Source of the DNA: Heterotrichella gracilis
Taxonomy: Eukaryota > Sar > Xanthophyceae > Tribonematales > Xanthonemataceae
Length of the DNA stretch: 64,000 nt
Reading direction: 5' to 3'
NCBI GenBank assembly: GCA_032358255.1
Contig: JAULBX010003555.1
Coordinates: 1 to 64,000, forward strand
A program made the position numbers and the translations under genes. The notes beneath the pieces are model-generated. The model made no database searches. It was given only the letters and a program-made list of their open reading frames with translations, and had not been told where the DNA came from. Each line of letters opens with the position of its first letter. The first letter of the stretch is position 1. Shown here piece after piece: positions 23,425 to 41,845 of this stretch.

Positions 23425-25259
23425 TCAAACGTTGATGGGGAGGAGGCCCTTGATGGCGTTGAAAATGACGCCGATGGCTGGCGCCAGGACTGCCAGAGGC
23501 GCGTTGCCAAGTGGTGTGTTCTTGGTCAATTGCCGCAGGGCAACCGACGCAGCAGGGAGTACAGCGGTCTGCAGGCAATGCAAGGATCACGTTACTGTTT
23601 CGCAAGGGACAATATTCATTGGGGCAAGTTGGCAGTGTCGGGGACAGGGGAAAAGGGACAAAAGTGGTGCTACCAGCCCCCTGCTTATCAGACCAATCAA
23701 GAAGTGACATGCCTCCCCTGAATGATTCAACTGAGCATGAATACCTAAATTTTGAGCACGGGTAACAAGGGTCCAAGTGCCTGCAGCAGAACGGTTGACA
23801 GCCTGCCACAAAGGTTATGGGTAACAAATATAAATCATGGGTGGAATTTGATTGGTAACGTGACTTCAACAGTAACCTTTTATGGCGAAGCATACAACAG
23901 CGGCAGGGTTGGAGGATTCACATTGTAGTGTTGCACTGCCCGCTTACCTGTGTCAGTGCGTTCTTACTTATGCGAGCAAAGAACTGGTCTGGTCCGTCCT
24001 TCAGGAAGCCGCGAGCAAACTCCTCAAATTCCTGCTGGTCCAGCGCGCCATCCTTGTTTGTGTCGAACTGCCCCAGTGCTGCCTGTAGCCAAGCGCAGGT
24101 TATGCATAGTGAGAAGCAAAGCACCTACAAATATTATGCGTAGGGAAAGAAAGGCTGGCATCCTCTGTCATGCGTGGTAGGTACAGGCAGACTGTTGTGG
24201 CTCTGTTAATCAGTACCAGGTCAAAGGGTCCAGTGTAGTGTTTAGGGTTCAGGGGTTAGCGCTTGCATGCACTTGTGTGTTCCCATGGGCGCAAGGTTGT
24301 GTGTTCTTGTGCACTCACCTGGATGGCGGTCCTGTTTGGGGGATCTTGCCACCCTGGCAAGCGCTTGTTGAAGATGTTGTAGAGGTACAGGATGGCAACT
24401 TCAACCTGCATAACCACCCACCACCCACTTCAATGGTGACTGAAGTGGCAGATCTGTTGATGTTCACTGATACCGTACAAGGTACGTGAGCTCCTCTGAT
24501 ACTCAACTACCCAGTAGTTGACTCCTTCATTTTGAATAAAGGTGCACGACTAGGCAGTGTGGTGGGTGGTGAGGCAGAAGAATATCGCGGCAGTGTTTAG
24601 TGCGTGTGCGGTGGCTTGTACGTAGTGCGGTGGGTTGACAGATACAAGTTGAGCTCAACGACAACAAGCTTTAATGTACTTTGGCCCAAGATCTTGCAAG
24701 TGGAGACCGATGTAAAGGCAACAGTAGCCGGCGTACACATGAGGAACAAAATAAAGGCATGCAAAATAGTGTCCCTAAATTGGTGTACATGCCGATTATC
24801 GCCAAGCCCTAGTCCGGGCGCCGATATCAGCAATAGGTAACAACTAGCGGATTGCTTCTGAAGCAAGCGGGAAGATAGCAGTTTACCAAGTGCCCACAAA
24901 AGGGAACTTGCCCACCACCCATGTGCACCGCATGCCCAATGGACGCCTTGCGTGCCTAGCATATGTATGCGACCGGGCGATGGCCCGAAGGAGCTATTAT
25001 GTACCGGATCTGAGCTGCTCCTCGATAAATTGCCAAGATGTACCTTCCAAAAGCCATGTGTGTGCGCCATCATTGCGAGATCTGTAGTAGCTAGTGCGGT
25101 GTTCGCCCACAGGGACATGGCTACGAGGCTCAACTAGACCTAGACATACAACCTTCCAGCCCGCACCTCAAGAAGGTCCAGCGATCCGTTTTTGTTGTGA
25201 TCCACCCTCTTAAACACCAGCTTGCAGGCTTGGCTGAACAGCCACCTGAAGAGACCCAT
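23425..25259 (-). CDS. Small EF-hand calcium-binding protein with hydrophobic C-terminus
   Basis: Four minus-strand exons: 25167-25259, 24319-24405, 23948-24082 and 23425-23520, giving 136 residues with consistent phase 0 joins. Two EF-hand loops are visible. DHNKNGSLDLLE near residue 20 has Asp, Asn, Asn, Ser and Glu at calcium-binding positions, and DTNKDGALDQQE near residue 67 is a canonical loop. The second loop is followed by FEEFARGFL. The N-terminus (MGLFRWLFSQACKLVF) is amphipathic and could anchor the protein. The last exon is hydrophobic (LAVLAPAIGVIFNAIKGLL) and may be a membrane segment. The acceptor of the last exon is the least certain junction. A calcium-sensing role is inferred; I know no specific partner. 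Confidence 0.75.
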
Positions 25260-25772
25260 GGTGGGAGGAAGAGAGGTGGGTGCACAGACGATTGCTCACA
25301 GGGAACACGTGTGGCACACTGCTTGTTCGCGTTCGTGGTTGTTTACTGGTCCTTTCGAAGCGATTGAAGTGGCTTAAATAGACAGATCCTCACACGGATG
25401 GGTCTATCTTGTGTGTATTCGCCCTCACCCATAATTTACGGGCTGCTTCTAAACCCTCCCTGGGTATATATAGCCGAGCAATTACCAGAGTTCTCCTGTG
25501 CTGAGAACATTTTCAAGACGACGTAGTCCTGACCAAAATATACCTCTGCATATATACGACGTATCCTAATAATCTCGGGGGATCGGCGACATTGTACGAC
25601 TTTACCCACAAAAAATAATACAAAAAGAAAATATTTTATACAACACTGTTCGTCAAAGCGCGAGCATAGCAACTCCAAAACGAAGCAAGCCAACTCGGAG
25701 AAGAAAGCCTGAACGACACTGCTGCAGTGCCTACTGCGTGGCCCCCTCAAAAGGGTGGTGACTCTGTCACGC
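25260..25772. promoter_or_regulatory. Divergent promoter region (EF-hand gene / BTB-A)
   Basis: This 513-bp segment separates the minus-strand EF-hand ATG (25259) from the plus-strand BTB-A ATG (25773). It contains an AT-rich run near 25600-25640. I identify no specific binding site. Confidence 0.4.
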
Positions 25773-28700
25773 ATGCACATCGAGATCTGCGACAAAATGG
25801 GTGGTGCCCAGGAAATTGACTTTGCATACTTAATAAACAACATAAAATACACAGACTTCACAGTAACAATTGTGCTTGCCGACGCCGCAAACCCCTCGCC
25901 GTACAAGCGCCGCAAGATCACAATCCAAGACGTGCCCTCAGCAGACGCGGAGGTGCAGGATGACGACGCAGGGACGGGGCCGCATGTGCTCCACGCCATC
26001 GGCGTCACCATGGCGGTTCTCAGCCTGCGTTCAGAATACTTCAGGTGTGCCGGAAGGGCAAGTGCAGCATGCATGCATATATTAGCTCAAGTTGCAACCC
26101 CACGGGACATCCACCGGCATGTGGTGTGCTATATTGCCTGCTCCAGGTCCAGCCTACTGGGCCATGCCCCACCCCCAAAGGGGCGTGGTGCACCGCCTAC
26201 ACTGCCTGGTAGGCCCGGGCTCTAGGCCCACATTATCTAAAACCCTAGGGGGAGCGGCGCAAAACCCTAGAGCAGGCTACTCAAACCCTAGGCCTGTAGC
26301 CTTTGCCAAACCTACTGTGCTCACATTACCTACTTTGCCTACGCTACCCGGCCCCCGCGCCACCCCCATCCCACAGGGTTGACAACGTCTGAAATTAAGC
26401 AGGTTTTTGCCTATTGCAAGTGCATGTGCCTAGCTAGGATAGCGCCATGTGCAAGGGCATGCCTGTTCAGCTAGCTTTGCTGTTTGCTTTGCAGGGCGGC
26501 TATTGACAACTGGCTGGGACGTGGTGACAGCAACGAGGTGGTGGTGCCCGTGGATGGACAGGAGGAAGCTGAGCTAGTGAAGGAAGTCATCTATGCCATG
26601 TACCGCGATGGCTTGGCACCCGAAGACGCAGCAAGTACGCTAGCAGGGCACTTCCGTTTTCAGTGTGTACATGAGTGCACTGCAGTTTTACAGAGCCTAT
26701 AAACTCCATGTGACAATGGCTTTTTCTGTGCAGGCATGGACAGGCTCCGGACTGTTGCAGCCTGCGCAGACAAGTACGGGATAAGCAACGTGGTGATATG
26801 GGTGTTCCAGGCAGCAGCGCAGATGGTACGTTTAAACACCCTAGCCGGGCCATGCTACTTGGCAGGGTTTCCTATATGCTACTTAAAATGTAAGCAGAGA
26901 TGGCACAACAATTTTGGGCACTTATTCTGGTGTACACAGCTGCTGTGGGAATGTTAACCCTAAGCCGTAACCCTAAATGCACTTTAAAGTGCTCCGTACA
27001 TCTACCCCAGATTGCAAGCGGTGCAACTACCCACCTCAGTGGTCTACACAAAGCCTGCACGCACGCTTTGCCAAGCCCTGGCTATGTGGCTAAATAGACA
27101 TGTTTACTGCTGCAGCCACTCTCAGTCAACAGCTGCACGAGCCTGCTGGAGCTGCTGGAGCGCTGGAAGTCAAGCAAGAACGAGGCGGTTTTTGAGCTGC
27201 AGCAGCACTGCACCTTGCTGCTGTGGGATGTCTTTGGCGACGCAGACAGGGTGCTCAAGAGCAGCGACCTGCGCAAGGATCTGGTGACCCTACCCCTGAG
27301 CTTTGTCAACGTGCGGCTGCGTATAGCTGTTTCCCCATGCTGCAAATTTGAGCATCGCAGCCACACATGGAGGTTGTCGTTAAAATACATAAATAAATAG
27401 CTAGCTACGCATAAATGGCGTAGGATAAATAGATTGCTGCGCATACATAGCATACACGTATATAAATAGCTACGCATATACAGGCCGCAATTGATAGCGC
27501 AGCTGATGTGCGCTGCAGTCTTTCGAATGCACTGCCAACCTACTCATCATGGCAGCTTTGACATGTTTGATGACGTTGCAATGCTTGATGACGTTGCGAA
27601 GGAGCTGGTTGGCAGTGCGCGCCTGAAGGCTACCTCCGAGAATGCAGGTAAATTTGAGCCAGAATCCCTGCCTGAACAGCTAAATTTACCTTCGTTGCTG
27701 CCAGCCACTGTTGCCCTGTGTGCCTAATTGCACTCAATATGCCTTGCCTGTTTATCGTTCACAAACCTGCTCACATTTCCCAACATAGCGCGAGCTTGGG
27801 TACCAAAAGCACCATACGCTCACCACTAATCCCCCTGCCTGGCCATGCAGTGTTTGTGATGCTGGCAACATGGATGCACAAGAGGGATCTCCCAGAGGAA
27901 GACCTCAAGGATCTCATCAGGCTGATCGAGTGGGACTGCCAGCACCCTGCCATGCTGCGCTGCTACGCCACCTCTATGGGCTGGTTCACAAGATACCCGC
28001 TCAGCAATTCCATCATCATGGATGCGCTGGCTGCCCAGGCATGCGTGTAGAGTGCCAGGGAGCACATGGCGGAGAGCTTCATGTGGCAAAGGGTCAGGCA
28101 GGCAGCACGGGGCCGGGCAGCAAACGACTTTGAAGTGGCTTTCAAGGTGAGCACAACTGGTTGTGGTGTGTGGGTGGTGCCATTTCCAAATGCGTTAGTT
28201 GTGCCGAGCATGGCATCAAAGGTATTGATGATAGGACCAATAGTAGCTGACGGCGCATGGCCTATACTTTGCATGACGCACCAGGGGTCTTAGTGCCATG
28301 CAGTTGCCCTTGTGATCTGCATTTTGCATACATAACAACTCCTTGGTGTCTAGCACGCTGCACTGTCGACAGCCTTTGAATGTTTTTACCCATGCTATTT
28401 GCCAGCCTAGGAACCTGTGGATGTGTTCATGCATGCTATTTGCCAGCCTGGCAGCCCGCTGCTGCCTCCGACAACATAACCACCCTGCGTGCAGGTCAAG
28501 GTCTGCGACGTGCAGGCGCTGGTCAAGCAGCTGCGCCCTGCGGGCCATGGCCATAAGGCAACCGGCACCATCCTCATCGGCCGGGAGTTCTGCAACGGCT
28601 TCCAGCTGGGCGCCAGGCTGGTCTGTACCAAGAGAACAATAGCGCCTGGCGAGCCGGAGCGGGTGGACTTTGTCCTGTGGTTCACACCGGTGGGCGTGTA

Positions 28701-29067
28701 CGTGGGGGACAAACCAGTGACAACAGATGGCGCGCACACACCCCTCACACTCGCCATCCAGGGGAAGGTGTCAGCTCAAGGCCAGCCTGACAAGATCGCA
28801 CAGTGCGGTGGCGGGAGGTACTTCACGTACCCTTGCAGGCACTTCCCTTCAGGGGCCGGCATGCACTTCAAGCTGGGCGAGGCTGTCCTGGGGATGCCCC
28901 AGCTGCAAGCAGAGACCCACTATGTGAACATTGACATGGTGGTGCGCTTTGCATCCCCGTTCACGGCCAACCAGCTCCCCTCCTTTGAGCACCATGCGAG
29001 GGTCATGCATGTTCAAGGGCTGCGCATGGCTCTACAGGACATGTATGATAATGCGGGGTACTACTAG
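25773..29067 (+). CDS. BTB/POZ-BACK protein, copy A, with an in-frame stop
   Basis: Seven exons: 25773-26044, 26495-26634, 26734-26825, 27116-27310, 27602-27647, 27851-28146 and 28495-29067. The N-terminal half is a BTB domain (FAYLINNIKYTDFTVTIV ... VLHAIGVTMAVLSLRSEYFR ... EVIYAMYRDGL ... ACADKYGI). A BACK-like helical part follows (LKATSENAVFVMLATWM, LIEWDCQHPAML). The last exon adds a beta-rich domain of about 190 residues. Such proteins usually link substrates to Cullin-3. Codon 315 is TAG (28048-28050), where the paralogue at 30.5-33.3 kb has GAG. If real, this shortens the protein to 314 residues and removes the C-terminal domain. Reading continues cleanly after it, so the change is recent, read through, or a sequence error. 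Confidence 0.8.
26237..26292 (+). repeat. Telomere-like CCCTA motifs in BTB-A intron 1
   Basis: Three degenerate units (AAAACCCTAG, AAAACCCTAG, AAACCCTAGG) lie within 56 bases. They are diverged CCCTAAA units. The paralogous intron in copy B shows no such motifs. Confidence 0.6.
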
Positions 29068-29405
29068 CGTGGGGTTTTGGGTTTTGGGTTTTGATGGCGC
29101 CCATTTGACAGCCGGGCAGCGGGTTCTGGTGGATCCATCTTGACAGAGGCATGGTGCCGCAAGCAACGACATCAGATTATGCAGCAATATGGAGATAGGA
29201 ATGGTGAAATGATCAAGCAGAACTCATTGTATGTGATATAGGGTCATGCATGTGTAAGGGCTGCGCATGGCTCTACAGGACATGTACGCGGGGTACTACT
29301 AGTGTGGGGGTTAGGGTTTATGATTACAATTGGTTTGGCGCCAATTTGACTGGTGGGCAGTGGGTATTTATTTTGACAGAGAAGAACAACAGCTTCTGCA
29401 GCAAG
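29000..29405 (+). repeat. Tandem duplication covering the BTB-A 3' end
   Basis: Bases 29000 to about 29190 recur at 29241 to about 29405, an offset of 240 bases. The copied segment spans the last ~22 codons (including LRMALQDMY and the GYY-stop end), a G/T-rich telomere-like run and the first part of the 3' UTR. The second copy is diverged and lacks six bases of coding-like sequence. Confidence 0.85.
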
Positions 29406-30520
29406 TGGAATCAGGAATGAAATATTCATGCAGAACCCGTTTTCTGTGGTATAGACCCATGACTATGGCAGAACTGCTTGTACCCCAATTGGTTTTGCCC
29501 ATGCTTAGCACTTTGTCACAAATCAGCTGGTGTACAAAGCACATGGGTGCTGAGTGTTTTGGGTGACACATTGCACGCATGCAGAGGGCGTATGCTGAAG
29601 GACGCATGGCAAAACTGTTCATGGCACAACTTATCACCAGTTTACTTTTTTCCCATGGCGCATGCACTTCCTTTAAGAAGGAAAATTTCATTGAATAAAG
29701 TTCATTTTGGGGCAGACTGCGTGTTACCGTCAACGACGATTGGTGCACAATATTGCATGGCTGATTTTTACATTCAAAAATTGCATCATTTTGGTTCATT
29801 TTCTTTCTACCACCGCAAAATAGCGCTGTGCTGGCCCAGGGTCACTGTCTTGATGATTGAACCAGCAAGATAGATGATGCGTGTATACATGTATTTACTT
29901 GCAGAGTCCCATGGTGATAGGCGATGGAGTACTAGTAGCTTATGAGCTCACGACATGTTCCCATAAAAAATTGAAGTAATTTATATGGAGGGCTGTGAGG
30001 GGAGACGAATGGTATATGGAGCAAAAAATAGACTAGCTGCACGTGTGCACTTTTGCTGATCAAGCTTATTTGAAGCACGCCAGCCACTTGGATGGACTGA
30101 AATGAGAAAGAAAGAAAAAAGCCATAGCAAGATTAGCAGCGTGACAATAACTGTAAACTACATTCTCAGAATATTGAGTATCTAGTGAGCAAGAAATAAA
30201 GCCCATGTGGTGACAGCACAAGTGTACACATATTGCCTTACAATATGTTGGCAAAGGCAACACGCATTGTCAATAATTGACAATAGACGTGCAATCGGCA
30301 TTGCCAAGTAGACGATGGGTTGAATAAGTTACTGCCACTACGATGGACATCCACATGAAGCCATTCTCTGCCATTCTCCAGATCTGCTGCAGTCAGTGCT
30401 GTCATGCTTGGCAGCACCATGCCCTCCATCAACCATCTCGAATGCCCAGGTGTGCAATCTCATTTGGCCCCATAGCTGTCGCACATATGTACCACCCTCA
30501 GCATGTACTTGGGTGAGTAC
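29406..30520. other. Spacer between convergent BTB paralogues
   Basis: An AT-rich stretch carrying the two 3' ends. A minus-strand frame at 30238-30432 stays open just beyond the BTB-B stop and could be part of an extra 3' exon, but I found no support for it. Confidence 0.4.
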
Positions 30521-33307
30521 TCATACCTCATCAGCAAAGGATGCCTGCTGGGTGGCCGCGGACCGGGTCGCAAAGCGCACCATCATGTCAAAACGCACAT
30601 AGCTTGCTCCTGCCTGCTGCGGCGGCATGCCCAGGATGGCATTGTCAAACTGGATAGCCACGCCGGCCTTTGGAACAACTTCATTGGGAAGGTACATGAG
30701 GTATTTCCCGCCACCAAGTGGTAGGGGTCGGCTCCCAGGAATACCGTCAGCTGTTAGCTTCCCATTGATGGCGAGTGTGAGGGGTGGGGGTGTGCCAACT
30801 GGTTTCACTGACTTGCCACCCACGGAAACACCAGCGTGTACGCAGTACAGGCCGAAACTTATGCGCCCTGGCTCTTGCTCTCCATCCCTGGCAGCCTTCT
30901 TCATGCAGACCAGCTTGGCCCCCACTTGGAAATCGTTGCAGAACTGCTGCCCGAGGTGCATTGTTGCCTTATTTCCATTGACGCCCGCGCGTACCTTTTC
31001 CACAACCTTCTTCAGGTTGTGTACCTTCACCTGAAGGCAAGGCAACATAGTATCGTTGTCAGCAGCAACACCAGGTCGCTGGGACCCCCAGCAGCTGCAG
31101 CAACATGTTAATAACAATGCAACTGCTGCCCTCAGCACGTGATTGAACACCATACACGTGCTTTACATGCAAACAAAATTCACAAGGGCATCTGCATGAT
31201 CGCGAGGGCTGACCATGTGTGTAACACACTCTGCTCCCCTCAAACACTGGCATTGGCAATTGCACTAACTACGCACCACAACCATTTGCCCTCACCTTGA
31301 AATCAACTTTGAAGTCCTTTGGCGCCCTGCCCCTTCCTGCCTGCCTGACCCTTTGCCACAGGAAGCTCTCCGCCATGTGCTCCCTGGCACACTCCACACA
31401 TGCCTGGGACACTAAAGCATCCATGATGATGCGATTGCTGAGCGGGTGATTAGTGAACCAGGGCATAGCTGTGGCATAGCAGCCCAGCATGGCAGGGTGC
31501 AGGCAGTCCCACTCCATCAGCTTGACAAGCTCCTCAAGCTCCTTTTCTGGAGGTTCTTTGTTGTGCATCCACGTTGCCAGCATCACAAACACTGCACAGT
31601 CGGATGCGGCGGTTGATAATGAGCAATTTGTGCCTTGCCATGCATGAGTGCTCATGCTCATGCTTATATGGGGAATTTGTTTGTGTGGATGCGTTTTTGA
31701 TGCAACTCAAGTGGGCGCAAACAAGCACACAAGGGCAAGATTGGCTGTTTTCAGATGGAAGGGCCTGAAGTTCTCTACAGCTTTGCATGTATTCATGCTT
31801 TTACCTGAATTCTCTGAGGTAGCCTTGAGGCGGTCACTGCCAAACAGCTCCTGCACAACGTCAAAAAAATATAAAAAGCTGCCCATTTTTTTCAGGTTTG
31901 TCAGTAAACCTGGGAAGATGCAGTGCTTTGAACAGGCAAGGCAACAACGTGACTAGATACTGCTGTGATGCTCACGCTTGCAGAATAGAGAGCCTGCGCA
32001 GCAAGCATCCCTTGAGTAACACAGGCCCTGCAATCGCACCTTGACCATGCTGAAGGGCAGAGTCATGAGGGCCGTGCACAGCTCCTCTCTTTTGAGCACA
32101 CTGTCTACGTTGCCAAAGACATCCCACAGCAATGACCTGCAATGCTGCTGCAGCTCAACAACCCCATCATTTTTGGGCGAATCCCAGCGCTCCAGCAGTA
32201 CCCACAGTCTGGTGCAGCTGCTGACTGACAGCGGGTGCAAAGTTGTTTCGCTGTTTGCTACCTGTGACAAAGTGTGAGTGCAAGCTTCAAATACAGGGTA
32301 CTGAGGCATTAGGGAGCTGCACTGGCAGCACCTTTGCTATTTTTCAGTAAATTGCCAATCGCTTTGCAAGACACACGAGAAGTACGGACACTACTAGAAG
32401 CGTCTAATACCAATATTGTAAGCTGTTCAGCCAGGAATAGCGTAGTGTAAATCCTGCCACTGACCCCAGAAAGGGTAGAGTACATACCACATGCGATGCT
32501 GCCTGGAACACCCTCATCACCACGTTGCGTATCCCGTACTTGTCAGCGCAGGTCCCAACAGTCAGAAGCCTGTCCAGGCCTGCACAGAGAAGGCACTTGT
32601 GTTGATTCCTGAGCTTTGTGGAAGTGTATTTACCCTCTGGAATGGAGCTGCCCTGCTAGCTTACTTGCTGCGTCTTCAGGTGCCAAGCCATCCCGGTACA
32701 TGGCAAAGATGACTTCTTTCACCATGTCTGCTTCCCTGCTGTCCATCTATTGACACCACCACCTCGCTTTGGTTGTCATCGTGTTCCAGCCAGTTGTCGA
32801 TAGCCGCCCTGTAGAGCACACCGCGAAGTGAGGCTAGACAAGCATGTGGGCGCTTGCAACAGGCATGGCCTGCTTCTTGCAACCCGGGCACTTGGGATTT
32901 CGTGTGATAGTAAACCTTCCTTTCTTGAGAAGTAGAAACCTATTTCAAAGAGGACGGGCGTTTCATTCTCCCAAACGTTGGCATGACCCTTGTGACTGAT
33001 GCATGCATGCATGCATATGCAGAGTGCCACAGAACACTCCGGCACACCTGAAGTACTCGGAACGCAGGCTGAGGATTGCTTTGGTGACGCCGATGGTGTG
33101 AAGAACAACCGGCTCTTCTGCTGCCGTGGGGACCTCCACCTCCTCTTGAACCTCCGCGTCTGCTGAAGGGTGGGAGGGCAAGTCTTGACTTGTTGTGACC
33201 TTGCGCCGCTTGCAGTTGTGGCGTGATGGGTCTGTCGTTCGTACGATCTTAACAGTGACATCTGTGTATTTTGGGTTGTTGATCAGATATGCCCCGTCCA
33301 CTTGCAT
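30521..33307 (-). CDS. BTB/POZ-BACK protein, copy B, with a one-base frameshift
   Basis: Minus-strand exons: 33048-33307, 32665-32808, 32488-32579, 32040-32261, 31805-31850, 31296-31591 and 30521-31030. The exon order and splice phases match copy A; exons of 92, 46 and 296 bases are identical in length. Domains are the same: BTB (AYLINNPKYTDVTVKIV ... LHTIGVTKAILSLRSEYFR), BACK-like (LKATSEN, VFVMLATWM) and a C-terminal beta-rich domain. Exon 4 begins 27 bases earlier than in copy A because the copy A acceptor position now reads GCAC. Exon 2 carries one extra G in a GGG run at about 32731 relative to copy A; without it the frame would read on as in copy A. As given, the frame stops within exon 2. 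The start at 33307 is the first ATG fitting the domain. Confidence 0.78.
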
Positions 33308-34736
33308 TGCAACGCCACACACACTTGGCTTGGACCCAACGGTACTGTGCACGCAGAAGCCAGCCTGATAACAATGGCCAAGCAGTGGGCAGTGAGACTG
33401 GTTCCCAAGTTGTCTTCCTTTTCGTATTCGTCTTCCTTGTCAGTATGGTGCTTTTGTGGCTGTTGTGCTCACTTGCCATTAGTGTTGGGCTAGTGCGTGC
33501 ACAAAATAGCTCACATATAATATCCAGTATTGGCTTAAAAATCATGCTAAACATATTTGCAGTACGTGCAAACACCTCTTATCGACATAGCGGCTACAAG
33601 AACACTCAGCGTTTGATATCCAGGTCAACAGCATCAACTGTACGTGGCACTGAGCTCCCGCGTCCCACTGTAGATTGTGTGACTTTTTGCACCCAGGCCT
33701 TGTGACCCTGCGGGTGCCAGTGCATGCGTTGGAAGTCGATTAGGCTTATTTGGTCAACAACCCAACGAACAGAGACTTTACAGTCAAGATTGTAGAGGTC
33801 GCTTGATAGCATGTACACAGTACGTCCAGCCACTTGAGAAATTTTCAAGGATGAAAGGAGAAGTTCCACAGCTTGACAACATTACACCCCAAACAATGGG
33901 AGACTAAAACATGGCCCATTCGGAACTGCGACTGTGTGCAGTTTCCTTGGCGCCCTGGCGCGAGCCAGTGGCCCCTTATCCCCGCCTCATGGTAAACTCA
34001 TGCTTTCTTTCTTTCCTTTGAATGCCAGAATTCTTACATACATTCAGTAGTGTGTGCCGTTGATGGCAAATCAACAATCAGTGAGATGACGTAATTTCTG
34101 ATTCAGTCACCTTGGAGAACAGTTCGTGGCAGTGTACCGCAATCTGATCAAATCATTGAAAGAGCATGCTTGACAAGCTATTCTAGCTGCAGGCAGATCT
34201 GGTGATAGTTGCATTTCACTATTTGAGGTCACGCCGGTGTACATAACAATATTGTATGCACGATGCCTAAGCTGCAATCCAATGATACTTGTTATCTGAC
34301 TGTACCGAATTTCAGAAAGTCACCATTACGGTAGCAGAATGGAACCCTGATCAAAACTTCATCAAAACTTTCAAAATCCATTATTTGCAGCGCTCCTCGT
34401 CCTGGATGGCACGTTCTGCGCTCTTGTGGTGCCGCTGCGCAGCTGCCAGCTCAGCACTGGCTTCACCCAGCTCGCCTGATCTGGGCACTCATATGTCTGC
34501 GCACCCATTTGCTCCATGGCCGTGCCGCCACCCACCCCCAAATCCCATTTGCGCCTCCCAGCATGTTGCATTTCGGCCACCTTCATGCCCCCATCTGAAA
34601 CCCATATGGATGTGGTCCCCATGCATGTGGTCCCCACGCAGCTCTCCACAGATGCGCCATCGCAGCCCCACCGCAGGCGCCACCACACAACAATGGGTGT
34701 TCCCATCAAAATCAGAATACATCCGACGGGACTCGA
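33308..34736. other. Intergenic: BTB-B upstream region and FAP 3' flank
   Basis: Apart from the copied exon at 34390-34493 I see no coding signal. A (GCAT)n microsatellite lies just inside BTB-B intron 1 at about 33000-33020. Confidence 0.45.
34390..34493 (-). repeat. Copied fragment of the last exon of the G-patch gene
   Basis: About 104 bases match 41870-41974 at roughly 90% or better, in the same orientation. The source is the last exon of the G-patch protein gene at 41.8-46.4 kb. The copy has a gap that changes the frame near the part matching AQIRRKLG and has no flanking gene structure. It lies just beyond the FAP stop codon. Confidence 0.85.
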
Positions 34737-41845
<7,109 letters not shown>

